This document shows, piece by piece, positions 43,792 to 51,639 of a stretch of DNA of 64,000 nucleotides. The notes below the pieces were generated by a model. That model had not been told where the DNA came from. It ran no database searches and saw nothing but the letters and a program-made list of their open reading frames with translations. The position numbers were made by a program, and so were the translations under genes. Source of the stretch: Pseudomonadota bacterium (GTDB lineage: Bacteria > Pseudomonadota > Alphaproteobacteria > Rhizobiales > Rhizobiaceae); assembly GCA_023404095.1 (NCBI GenBank), contig JAEYDD010000041.1, positions 462,256-526,255 on the forward strand. Reading direction: 5' to 3'. Positions within the stretch are counted from its first letter, which is position 1, and each line of letters begins with the position of its first letter.

Positions 43792-44865
43792 TCAATAAGC
43801 GGAGCCGGCCTCGCCCACCGCGGCCGCCGCCCTCTGCTCCGGGGTCAGAAGGTCCGGGTGGTGCGCCAGCGCTACGTCCGGGTGCGAGCGCAACCGGCTC
43901 TTCAGGTGGTTCTGGCCGACCTCGCGGAAAATCGGGTTCAGGGGATCGACCGAAACGCCGCGTTCGGAACGCCTCAGGTCTTCGGGCAACTCGATCACCG
44001 GAATGGTCGCGTCGTACCGCGAGCCGAGAAAGAAGGCGACCGAGAAGCGCTCGGTACCGGCGGGCGGGGCCACGACGTCATGGACGTCGGCGCGCACATA
44101 GCCGTTGGTGGCAAGTTCCAGAAGCTCGCCCGTGTTGATGACGAAAGTGCCGGGCACCGGCGGCGCTTCGATCCATACCCCCTCTTCCGTGCGCACCCGC
44201 AGACCGGGGGTCACATCCTGCAATAGCACGGTTACAAAGCCGCCATCCTTGTGTGCGCCGACCCCCTGGTCGGTCGCCGCAATGTCACGGCCCGGATAGC
44301 GGATGATCTTCAGGAGTTGCGAAGGCTGCGGCTCGTAGATTTCGGCAAAGGCGTTCTCCGGCTGGCCGAGCGCCACGGCGATCGCCTTCAGCACGTCGAT
44401 GCCGACGCGGGTGACCTCGGCCTGATAGGCTAGCAAAAGCGGCTTGAGCTCCGGCAGGGCGTCCGGCCACTGGTTCGGTCCGAGCAGGCGCTTCCAGGGC
44501 TGCGTCTCGGGGCCGATCTCGACGGCTTCGCCCTCCGTGTTGATGTCGAGCTGTTCGCGCCAGTCCTGTTCGCCGCGGGTGCGTTCGCGGCCGGCGCGGT
44601 TGTAGCCGCGAAAGTGCGGCGATTTCACCATCTCGATCTCCAGCTTCTGTTCCAGCGGCAGCGCGAAGAAGCGCTTGGCGGTGGAGACGACGTCCTGGAT
44701 CAGTTTCGGATCGACGCCGTGGCCCGTCAGGTAGAAGAAGCCATGGTCGTGAAGGATAGCCCGCAGTTCGGCGACAAACGCCGCGCGTTCGCCATCGGAA
44801 CCGTGAAAGCGCGAGAAATCGACAATCGGCAGCCCGGCTTCGACGGGGTTGGCATGAACGGTCAT
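43792..44865 (-). CDS. 2-oxoglutarate/Fe(II)-dependent oxygenase, isopenicillin N synthase family
   Basis: 357 residues. The N-terminal IPNS-type domain (LPIVDFSRFHGSDGE, HGFFYLTGHGVDP) is followed by the iron facial triad H205-x-D207 ... H262 (GAHKDGG, ADVHDVV) and the 2-oxoglutarate arginine R273 in ERFS. The protein should hydroxylate or desaturate a small molecule in the cytoplasm. Start at 44865 has a near-perfect AAGGAGA site; the frame extends 10 residues further upstream without one. It lies 58 bases downstream of the methionine-type importer genes on the same strand, so a sulfur-containing or amino-acid substrate is plausible. Confidence 0.88.
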   Translation of the reverse strand: MTVHANPVEAGLPIVDFSRFHGSDGERAAFVAELRAILHDHGFFYLTGHGVDPKLIQDVVSTAKRFFALPLEQKLEIEMVKSPHFRGYNRAGRERTRGEQDWREQLDINTEGEAVEIGPETQPWKRLLGPNQWPDALPELKPLLLAYQAEVTRVGIDVLKAIAVALGQPENAFAEIYEPQPSQLLKIIRYPGRDIAATDQGVGAHKDGGFVTVLLQDVTPGLRVRTEEGVWIEAPPVPGTFVINTGELLELATNGYVRADVHDVVAPPAGTERFSVAFFLGSRYDATIPVIELPEDLRRSERGVSVDPLNPIFREVGQNHLKSRLRSHPDVALAHHPDLLTPEQRAAAAVGEAGSAY

Positions 44866-44923
44866 GGTACTCTCCTTAAAGTGAAATCTTGTCACGGGTG
44901 GCAGGCAGGTGTTCGACAGTCGT

Positions 44924-45613
44924 TCAAGCGCTGCGGCTGCGCGCGACGCGATGGTTGACCCGCCGCGCCGCCCAGTCGCCGGCCACCTGGACGGACTGGA
45001 CGATGGCGACGAGGATGATGACGACAGCGATCATCACTTCCGGCATGAAGCGCTGGTAGCCGAAGCGGATGCCGAGGTCCCCGAGCCCGCCGCCCCCGAC
45101 GGTGCCGGCCATCGCCGAATAGCCGATCAGGCTCACAAGCGTGACGGTCTGGCCGGCGACAATACCCGGCAAAGCCTCCGGCAGAAGGACCTTGAAAATG
45201 ATCTGCAGGGGCGTCGCCCCCATGCTTTCGGCCGCCTCGATCAGGCTCCGGTCCACCTCGCGCATCGCCGTTTCTGCAAGACGCGCATACAGCGGCGTGA
45301 TGGCAACCGTCAGCGGCACGATCGCCGCGATCGTGCCGACCGTGGTGCCCGCCACGAGCCGGGTGAAGGGAATGATCGCCACCATCAGGATGATGAACGG
45401 CGTCGAGCGGACAAGGTTGACGATCGTGCCCGCCACCTTGTTGAACATCGGCCGCTCAAGGAACTGCCCGGGCGCCGTGACCACAAGCAACACGCCGAGC
45501 GGAAGACCGATGAAGGTCGAAAGCACCGCAGAGGCCGCAACCATCGTCAGGGTCTGCTTGAGCGATTCGAACATGAGGCCGACGAGCGCCGGCGGCAGAA
45601 GATCAAAGAACAT
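44924..45613 (-). CDS. metI: Methionine-type ABC transporter permease
   Basis: 229 residues with five membrane helices. The MetI character is clear in LVRSTPFIILMVAIIPFTRLVAGTTVGTIAAIVPL and in the EAA loop EAAESMGATPLQIIFKVLLPEALPG. It overlaps the end of the ATPase gene by 11 bases (start at 45613), so they are translated together. It forms the membrane part of a methionine or related-sulfur-compound importer. Confidence 0.92.
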   Translation of the reverse strand: MFFDLLPPALVGLMFESLKQTLTMVAASAVLSTFIGLPLGVLLVVTAPGQFLERPMFNKVAGTIVNLVRSTPFIILMVAIIPFTRLVAGTTVGTIAAIVPLTVAITPLYARLAETAMREVDRSLIEAAESMGATPLQIIFKVLLPEALPGIVAGQTVTLVSLIGYSAMAGTVGGGGLGDLGIRFGYQRFMPEVMIAVVIILVAIVQSVQVAGDWAARRVNHRVARSRSA

Positions 45614-46709
45614 GGCCGACGATTTCTCCATGCAGGCCGAGGGAAGAAAGATAGGCCAGCACCCCTGGCAGCGTCGGGGTACCGCCGGCGGCAACCAGCG
45701 TCAGCACGCCGAGCGGCTTGTCGTCGATGTAATCGATGCGACCGTGCAGGATGTTCGGGCGGATGCGAAACTGCTCCACCAATGCCGCAAGCACGGGCTC
45801 GTGCGCCGCCTGCCCGGCAAAGACGATGCGCAGCACCGGACTGGAACCCGGCGCAGGCGACGGGCGCAACCGCTCGCTGACCTGCCGGGGCAGATCGTGG
45901 GCGACGATGCTCGACAGGAACGAGCGCGCGACTTGCGATTTCGGAAAGGCAAATACATCGAAGGTCGGGCCACTCTCGACGAGCTTGCCGTGCTCCAGCA
46001 CCGTCACATGGCTTGCGATCTGGCGCACCACGTCCATCTCGTGCGTGATCAGCACGATGGTCAGCCCGAGGCGGCGGTTAATGTCCTTCAGGAGCGCCAG
46101 GATCTGCTCGGTCGTTTCCGGGTCCAACGCCGAAGTCGCCTCGTCCGACAGCAGGACCTGCGGGTTCAGCGCCAAAGCCCTGGCAATGCCGATGCGCTGT
46201 TTCTGTCCGCCGGAGAGCTCGGACGGATAGGCGTCCGCTTTCGCCGAAAGCCCCACGAGGTCGAGCAGTTCGGGCATGCGCCGGCGGATCTCATCCTTCT
46301 CGACGCCCGCGACCTCGAGCGGCAGCGCCACATTGCCCGCAGCGGTGCGCGACGACAGAAGGCTGAAGTGCTGGAAGATCATGGAGATGTCGCGGCGTGC
46401 GGCGCGCAATGGCGCTCCGGATAGGCCGCTGATCTCGCGGCCCGACACGAACACCCTGCCGGATGTCGGTGCAACAAGTCCGTTCAGGCAACGTACCAGG
46501 GTGCTCTTGCCCGCCCCCGATCGGCCGATGATGCCGTGAATGTCCCCTTTGCCGATCGCCAGGCTGATGCGGTCGAGGACCGGGCCTTCCTTGGGATCGT
46601 AGACCTTCGTCAGTTCCTCGATCCGGATCAGGGTCTCGGGTCTCGGCAGGTCCGCCGAGGCAGGTCGTGCATCAGCAGCCACGGAAAGCGGACGGGCAAG
46701 AGCATTCAT
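45603..46709 (-). CDS. metN: Methionine-type ABC transporter ATP-binding protein
   Basis: 368 residues. Walker A GRSGAGKST, MIFQHFSLLSSRT, signature LSGGQKQRIGIARAL, Walker B VLLSDEATSALD and the H-loop LITHEMDVVR follow the MetN pattern exactly. The C-terminal NIL/ACT-like domain (from about residue 285, LRIVFAGQAAHEPVLAALVEQF) binds methionine in MetN and inhibits transport. The ATG at 46709 is four bases after the MetQ stop. It lies in the operon aminotransferase-metQ-metN-metI. Confidence 0.93.
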   Translation of the reverse strand: MNALARPLSVAADARPASADLPRPETLIRIEELTKVYDPKEGPVLDRISLAIGKGDIHGIIGRSGAGKSTLVRCLNGLVAPTSGRVFVSGREISGLSGAPLRAARRDISMIFQHFSLLSSRTAAGNVALPLEVAGVEKDEIRRRMPELLDLVGLSAKADAYPSELSGGQKQRIGIARALALNPQVLLSDEATSALDPETTEQILALLKDINRRLGLTIVLITHEMDVVRQIASHVTVLEHGKLVESGPTFDVFAFPKSQVARSFLSSIVAHDLPRQVSERLRPSPAPGSSPVLRIVFAGQAAHEPVLAALVEQFRIRPNILHGRIDYIDDKPLGVLTLVAAGGTPTLPGVLAYLSSLGLHGEIVGHVL

Positions 46710-46713
46710 GCGA

Positions 46714-47508
46714 TCACCAGCCCGCAATGACGTTGCCTTCGAACGTCTTCTCGACCACCGCCCTCACCTCCGGTGACTTGTAGGCCTCGATCAGCGTCTG
46801 AACCCAGGGGGCGTCCTTGTTCTTCTCCGCCACGGCGATCAGGCAGAAGTAGTCCGACAACTGGTCCTCGACGAGCAGTGCGTCGCGGTTCGGTTTGAGC
46901 CCTGCCGAGAGCGCGAAGTGAGAGGTGATGACGGAAAAATCGACGTCCTCCAGCGAGCGCGCCAACTGCGCGGTCTCCATCGGTATGATATTGATGTTCT
47001 TCGGATTTTCGACGATATCGAGCTCCGTGGCGTTGAAGGTGAGGCCCGGTGTGAGCTTGATGACCCCACCGGCCTCGAGCAGTTTCAGCGCACGGCCGAG
47101 ATTGCTTGGATCGTTGGGAATGGAGATCTGCGCGCCCTCCGGCAGCTCCGCCAGGCTCTTGAACCTCTGCGAATAGCCGGCCATCGGCAGGAGTACGGTC
47201 CGGCCTCCGACGGCAACGAGATTGAGGCCCCGGTCCTTGTTTTGCTGGTTCAGGTACGGGGTGTGTTGGAAGCCGTTGGCATCGAGGTCCCCGTCGTTCG
47301 TCGCCGGATCGATCAGCGCGCCGTCGGAAAACTCCACCACCTCGACGTCGAGGCCCTTGGCCTTGGCCACCGGCACCAGCGCCTCGGCGATCTGGGCGTG
47401 CGGGCCGGCCGTAACACCGAAGCGTATCGTCTGGGCGAAAGCGCTGCCCGCGCCCGCGAGCAGGCCGATTGCCGTGAGTGCGGAGATGAATGTCAATGCC
47501 TTGCGCAT
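46714..47508 (-). CDS. metQ: Methionine-type substrate-binding protein
   Basis: 264 residues with a signal peptide (LTFISALTAIGLLAGAGSAFA). The NlpA/MetQ fold is shown by TIRFGVTAGPHAQIAEALVPVAKAKGLDVEVVEFSDG, YLNQQNKDRGLNLVAVG, FKSLAELPEGAQISIPNDPSNLGRALKLLEAGGVIKL and ALLVEDQLSDYFCLIAVAEKN. It lacks the lipobox cysteine of many MetQ proteins, so it is a soluble periplasmic form. Start at 47508 has AAGGACC upstream. Ligand is inferred as methionine or an analogue. Confidence 0.92.
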   Translation of the reverse strand: MRKALTFISALTAIGLLAGAGSAFAQTIRFGVTAGPHAQIAEALVPVAKAKGLDVEVVEFSDGALIDPATNDGDLDANGFQHTPYLNQQNKDRGLNLVAVGGRTVLLPMAGYSQRFKSLAELPEGAQISIPNDPSNLGRALKLLEAGGVIKLTPGLTFNATELDIVENPKNINIIPMETAQLARSLEDVDFSVITSHFALSAGLKPNRDALLVEDQLSDYFCLIAVAEKNKDAPWVQTLIEAYKSPEVRAVVEKTFEGNVIAGW

Positions 47509-47576
47509 GGGAGGTCCTTCTTGTGAGGTCAGGTTCGCCGGCAGATGACGCCGGCAGGGGGTTGTCGGGCAACGGG

Positions 47577-48752
47577 TCAGGAGGCCTTTTTCCAGCCATG
47601 GGTGTCGCGCCATCGCGCCAGCCTGTGCACGGCTTCGCCGAGCGTCTCGAAGCTCTTGGCAAAGCAGAAGCGGACATGGCTTGTGACGTCGCGTTCGGCG
47701 TAGAATGCTGAGACCGGCACCGGCGTCACTTTCGCCTCGACCGTCAGCCGCCGGCAGAAGGAAAGGTCGTCGCCGACCGGATCGAACGCACTGATATCGG
47801 CGATCGCGAAGTAGGTGGCCGGCGTGTCCGCGACATCGAAGCCGGCAGCCCGCAGCCCATCGACCAGAACATCGCGGCGCGCGGCGAGGCCACGCCTCAG
47901 GTCGTCGAAGTAGCTGTCCGGCAGGTGCAGGCCGGCCGCAACCGCAGCCTGCAATGCCGGCGGTGTGGTGAAGGTGACGTACTGGTGCGCCCGCGCAATC
48001 GGCGCCAGCAACGTCGGCGAGGCCGAGACGTAGCCGACCTTCCAGCCAGTCAGCGAGAAAGTCTTGCCGGCAGAGCATATGCGCACGACGCGATCGCGCA
48101 GTCCGGGTACAGCCAGCAGCGAGACGAATTCGCGCTCGTCGAAAACCAGATGCTCATAGACTTCGTCGGCGACGATCACCAGATCGTGCCGCTCGGCCAG
48201 TTCGGCCAGAAACCCGCGCTCGGCCTGATCGAAGACCTTGCCGATCGGGTTCATCGGGTTGTTGACGACGATCAGGCGCGTGCGCGGGCTAATCGCCCTT
48301 TCCAACGCCTCGCAGGGCAGGGCCCAGTCCGGCGGCGACAGTCGCACCGGGACTGGAATGGCCCCGGCACGGCGGATAAGCGTGCCATATGCGTCGTATG
48401 CGGGCTCAAGCAGGATGACTTCGTCGCCATCGTTCAGCAATGCGAGGAAGGTGTCGGCCAACGCCTCCGTCGCCCCTAACGTGACCAGTACCTCGCGCTC
48501 CCAATCGAGCTCAATCCCCTGGAAGCGGCGGCTGCTTTCGGCGACCGCGCGGCGCAGTTCGGGCAGGCCGAACATCGGCGGATACTGATGGGGACCGTCG
48601 CGCAAGGCCTTCACGGCCGCCTCGATCAGTTCCGCTGGCTCCAGCCCTTCCGGAAAGCCCTGCCCGAGATTGAGCGAGCCGGTTTCACGCGCCAGCCGCG
48701 ACATCGATTCGAAGATCGACGTTCCCTGTGCGCCAAAAATGAGATTTGCCAA
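47577..48752 (-). CDS. Class I/II PLP aminotransferase (methionine/aromatic aminotransferase type)
   Basis: 391 residues from a TTG start. The fold I signatures are GSLNLGQGFPEG, N-P-M-N-P-I-G, D-E-V-Y-E-H-L and the PLP lysine in SAGKTFSLTGWKVGY, with R-F-C-F-A-K near the end. The pattern is that of YbdL/kynurenine-type aminotransferases that accept methionine. The TTG at 48752 is preferred because AGGGGA is correctly spaced before it and the family usually begins just there; the frame continues upstream to 48809 but crosses palindromic control DNA. It heads the metQNI operon, 68 bases before metQ. Confidence 0.88.
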   Translation of the reverse strand: MANLIFGAQGTSIFESMSRLARETGSLNLGQGFPEGLEPAELIEAAVKALRDGPHQYPPMFGLPELRRAVAESSRRFQGIELDWEREVLVTLGATEALADTFLALLNDGDEVILLEPAYDAYGTLIRRAGAIPVPVRLSPPDWALPCEALERAISPRTRLIVVNNPMNPIGKVFDQAERGFLAELAERHDLVIVADEVYEHLVFDEREFVSLLAVPGLRDRVVRICSAGKTFSLTGWKVGYVSASPTLLAPIARAHQYVTFTTPPALQAAVAAGLHLPDSYFDDLRRGLAARRDVLVDGLRAAGFDVADTPATYFAIADISAFDPVGDDLSFCRRLTVEAKVTPVPVSAFYAERDVTSHVRFCFAKSFETLGEAVHRLARWRDTHGWKKAS

Positions 48753-48787
48753 AGCTGTCCCCTGAGAAAAATTCAGGGACAGATTAA

Positions 48788-48808
48788 TGTCTATAAAATT
48801 TATAGACA
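48788..48808. promoter_or_regulatory. Palindrome with 10-bp arms before the aminotransferase-metQNI operon
   Basis: Arms TGTCTATAAA and TTTATAGACA flank one central A, with no mismatch. It lies 36 bases before the TTG start. A second inverted repeat (GTCCCTGA ... TCAGGGGAC, 48757-48780) sits between it and the gene and includes the ribosome site. It is a strong operator candidate; the regulator is not in view. Confidence 0.6.
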
Positions 48809-48937
48809 AAGAGGATTTTTTCCCGTTTGCGCCGAAGCAGGAAACAGCTTTTCACCCGTGCATTCGCGCGCGACATTGCATAACGGAACGGCAAGCACCC
48901 GCCCCAGAGGAAGAATCAGGACGGCGGCAATATCGGA

Positions 48938-49489
48938 TCAGGCAAGTGCGCTGGACAGCGCCAGGAAAGAGAAGCCGCCCAGGATGCAGGCGGCTCCCTT
49001 GTAGGAATGGCGGCGCAGGCTACCGGGCAAGGCCGAACCGAGCGCTACCCATCCGAAACCGGCCATGCTCGAAAGCAAGACGAAGGTGGCGACTTTGAGC
49101 GCCATCTCTCCGATGCTCGACTGCGGTATCATCATCGTGCCGACGATCATCGCCTTCGGGTTGACGATAGTGGTGAGGAACACGCGCGTGAACGCACCCG
49201 AGCGGACGGCGCCCTGGAGCTCGGGGGAAGCCGTCCACAATCGCACGGCGGAGAAGGCGAGCCATGCAGCCGCCAGCATCTTGAGGGCCGGCAGGGCCCA
49301 CCAGAGATCCTTCACAAGCGCTGCAAACGACACGAACACTGAGATAGCGATCATATAGCCGCCGGCTTCCGCCAAGGGCAGATGGCGTGCCTGACGCAAG
49401 CCAAAGGCCGCACCCGACGCCGCCAGCACCGTATTGGTCGGTCCCGGCGTAAGCAGGATGACGGCGGAGGTCAGAATGAAGGTCAGCAT
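48938..49489 (-). CDS. LysE/RhtB-family exporter
   Basis: 183 residues with about five to six membrane helices. The family opening L-T-P-G-P-x-N-T-V-L-A-A-S-G is intact at about residues 12-25, and the second motif (NPKAMIVGTMM) is present as usual in LysE exporters. It should export amino acids or analogues. The ATG at 49489 puts the first helix at the N-terminus; a longer frame adds 19 charged residues. It lies upstream of the methionine genes on the same strand but is separated by a promoter-bearing gap of about 185 bases, so it is probably its own unit. Confidence 0.82.
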   Translation of the reverse strand: MLTFILTSAVILLTPGPTNTVLAASGAAFGLRQARHLPLAEAGGYMIAISVFVSFAALVKDLWWALPALKMLAAAWLAFSAVRLWTASPELQGAVRSGAFTRVFLTTIVNPKAMIVGTMMIPQSSIGEMALKVATFVLLSSMAGFGWVALGSALPGSLRRHSYKGAACILGGFSFLALSSALA

Positions 49490-49633
49490 CAAAAATTGCT
49501 CTGGGCGGATGGTGCGTTTGCAGCGCACAATTTCCGTTATGTTCACGATCCACGCAAGACGCTGCAGCTGGCCGCGCGCATCGGCCGCACGGTCTGCGGC
49601 TTTCGCGCAGATGCTACCCGCGATTCCTGCAAA

Positions 49634-49665
49634 AAGGGCGCTCGACCCTTGCGGGGAGCGCCCTT
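49634..49665 (-). terminator. Rho-independent terminator of the candidate small RNA
   Basis: On the minus strand a perfect 10-bp stem (AAGGGCGCTC/GAGCGCCCTT) with a 12-base loop is followed by TTTGC, giving five T in a row with the stem end. No annotated gene lies upstream on this strand, which points to a non-coding transcript. Confidence 0.75.
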
Positions 49666-49727
49666 ATCCTGTCGGAACGTTCACGGCTCGGCAATGCCGA
49701 TCCCGTGACCATCCGTTTTGCAGGCAG
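49634..49727 (-). ncRNA. Candidate small RNA of about 94 nt
   Basis: In the 529-base gap 49490-50018 the minus strand shows, in order, a promoter (TTGAAA, 17-base spacer, CATATC at 49762-49734), a nested hairpin (TCACGG/CCGTGA enclosing TCGGC/GCCGA, 49708-49681), a short single-stranded stretch and a strong terminator (49665-49634). No open frame of useful length lies between. The family is not recognised. The 5' end is estimated from the -10 position. The remainder of the gap shows nothing else. Confidence 0.5.
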
Positions 49728-49733
49728 GCTGCG

Positions 49734-49762
49734 GATATGTGAAGCCGCGGCAAACTTTTCAA
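49734..49762 (-). promoter_or_regulatory. Sigma-70-type promoter for the candidate small RNA
   Basis: TTGAAA (-35) and CATATC (-10) with the ideal 17-base spacing, read on the minus strand just upstream of the hairpin-terminator unit. Confidence 0.45.
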
Positions 49763-50018
49763 GGTTTCAAGGCGAGGAATCTCACGGCAGGCGCGGCGGG
49801 CCAGATATCACCCCGACGCGTCTCACGCTGATCTGCGGACGCAAGAGGCGCCACAGACGACGGTTCAGCGGCACGCGGATCTTCGAACCGTCATCACCAT
49901 TGCGGGAACATGCAGACTTTACGTTTCGGCAGGCTGTGTACATGGTGTCCTCCCGCTTTCGAAACGCCTGCCGCGCGCAGATCGTTCCGCCCCGTCACCG
50001 CCCGCAAGGACACCAGTC

Positions 50019-50660
50019 ATGAGCGACAAATTCCTCTTCGACGGCCCTGCCCATGCCGAAACGACGATCCTTCTGGCGCACGGCGCCGGGGCTCCGATGG
50101 ATTCCGCGTCGATGACGGCGACCGCGCAGGCGCTTGCAGGCACCGGCGTTCGCGTCGCGCGCTTCGAATTCGCCTATATGGCAGCCCGCCGCACATCCGG
50201 CGAGCGCAAGCCGTCGCCGAAGGGCGAGACGCTGAAGCCGGAATATCTGGAGGCCATCGCCAGCCTGCCGGCATCCGGGCGACTGATCATCGGCGGCAAG
50301 TCGCTGGGGGGACGCGTGGCGAGCATGATCGCAGACGAGCTCTACGCAGCGGGAGCGATCATCGGCCTCCTTTGTCTCGGTTATCCCTTCCATCCGCCGG
50401 CCAAACCGAAACAGCTGCGCACGGCGCATCTCGTCGACCTGAAGACGCCGACGCTGATCTGCCAGGGCACACGAGACGAGTTCGGCACCCGCGAGGACGT
50501 TGCGCACTATCATCTCTCGCCCGCGATCCGGATGCTCTGGCTCGAGGACGGCGATCACGACCTCAAGCCGCGCAAGACGATTTCCGGCTTTTCCGCCGCC
50601 GATCATCTACACACGCTGGCGCAGACGGTGAAGGATTGGTCCGAGGGCCTGAAAGGCTGA
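50019..50660 (+). CDS. Small alpha/beta hydrolase (KANL3/TEX30-like)
   Basis: 213 residues. The order T-I-L-L-A-H-G-A-G-A-P-M-D-S, IIGGKSLGGRVASMIAD (nucleophile serine), TPTLICQGTRDEFGT (acid) and LEDGDHDLKPRK (histidine) gives a full catalytic triad. It belongs to the short hydrolases related to KANL3/TEX30 and dienelactone hydrolase; bacterial substrates are unknown. No signal peptide. It is convergent with the next gene, whose stop lies nine bases away. Confidence 0.85.
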   Translation: MSDKFLFDGPAHAETTILLAHGAGAPMDSASMTATAQALAGTGVRVARFEFAYMAARRTSGERKPSPKGETLKPEYLEAIASLPASGRLIIGGKSLGGRVASMIADELYAAGAIIGLLCLGYPFHPPAKPKQLRTAHLVDLKTPTLICQGTRDEFGTREDVAHYHLSPAIRMLWLEDGDHDLKPRKTISGFSAADHLHTLAQTVKDWSEGLKG

Positions 50661-50669
50661 CGGCTTGCG

Positions 50670-51296
50670 CTATGCGGGCGGTCCTTCGGCGGACGGATGG
50701 AGGATCGGGGAATACCCCGCCGCGAGCGCTGCAAGCGTCGAAGGCGGCGTCAGTAGTCCGTCGATCACCTTCGGCAGTGGCGCCGGGCAATAGCCACCCG
50801 GTTGCCAGGCCAGGGTTTGGCCGCACCTGACGAGAAAGGCGGAACCGCCGGCAGCCACCATCGCCCCGTCCGGCAGCATTCTTACCGGCTGGCGCAGCGG
50901 ATGAAGCCGCTTGCGCCCTTTGTCCAGCCGCTCCGCGTGCAGCACGGCATCGATCTCCGCGGCCCCAGGCGCATCGACTGCGCGCCCGGCGCTCCACGCC
51001 TGCCGAAACGCCAGCGCCGCATCGCGCCGGCAGAGGAAACAGGGTCGATGCCCCGCGGCCAGCGCCGTCGCCTCGTCCAGAAAGAACAGCTCCGTCCAGC
51101 TGCGCCGCGCCATCACCTCGCGCCGGATACCCTTGTATTCGCAGGCGCAGGTGATCCAGGCCTTCGTCGTCCATCGTCGCCGGGTGAGCGTACGTGTGGC
51201 GGGATCGTGAAGAATGCCGCGATTGCCGGTGAAGAGGCCCCGCGCCTCGACGGCCACGATGTCTGCGAAGGGCGTCACCCGGTTTTGCAGGGGCAT
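50670..51296 (-). CDS. Conserved hypothetical protein with paired-cysteine motifs
   Basis: 208 residues. The N-terminus MPLQNRVTPFADIVAVEARGLFTGNRGILHD reads like a conserved alphaproteobacterial family of unknown function. Two cysteine pairs (ITCACEYKG and RPCFLCRRDAA) are placed as if to bind a metal, perhaps zinc, and many Arg/Trp residues follow (TRRRWTTKAW), which could suit a nucleic-acid-binding role. This is a visual inference only. The start at 51296 matches the conserved opening; the frame extends 22 residues upstream without support. Confidence 0.65.
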   Translation of the reverse strand: MPLQNRVTPFADIVAVEARGLFTGNRGILHDPATRTLTRRRWTTKAWITCACEYKGIRREVMARRSWTELFFLDEATALAAGHRPCFLCRRDAALAFRQAWSAGRAVDAPGAAEIDAVLHAERLDKGRKRLHPLRQPVRMLPDGAMVAAGGSAFLVRCGQTLAWQPGGYCPAPLPKVIDGLLTPPSTLAALAAGYSPILHPSAEGPPA

Positions 51297-51639
51297 GGAA
51301 TGCCTTTCGAATACCAAAATCCGAGACTTTGCCGTGGAGCCAAGTAAAGCCAGAAGCTGCACGCAGGTTCAACCATATCGCCGAAAGCAGAGCGAACGAT
51401 GGGCCGCGCCGCTTTCCCTGCAATGCACGCTCCGTACTGCTTTCGGCTTGATCGACAGCGATTCCGGCAAGTGTTACCATTTTGGCACGTCCAGCAGCAT
51501 TACGTTCTCGAATGCCGTGCAGGCATGAGAGCAACCCAGGCAGAGATCGTTCTTGATGATTGTTTTGTCATTCAGCTGATGCATGCGCCCGGGGGACCTG
51601 GATCACGCATGTGCTCCGGGATTAGGGAGGCTGTTCGGC
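51297..51639. other. 343-base stretch without a recognisable gene
   Basis: No open frame here has the codon bias of the neighbours, and no hairpin with a T-run or clear operator was found. It must contain the promoters of the divergent cysteine-motif gene and heme peroxidase gene. Confidence 0.5.
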
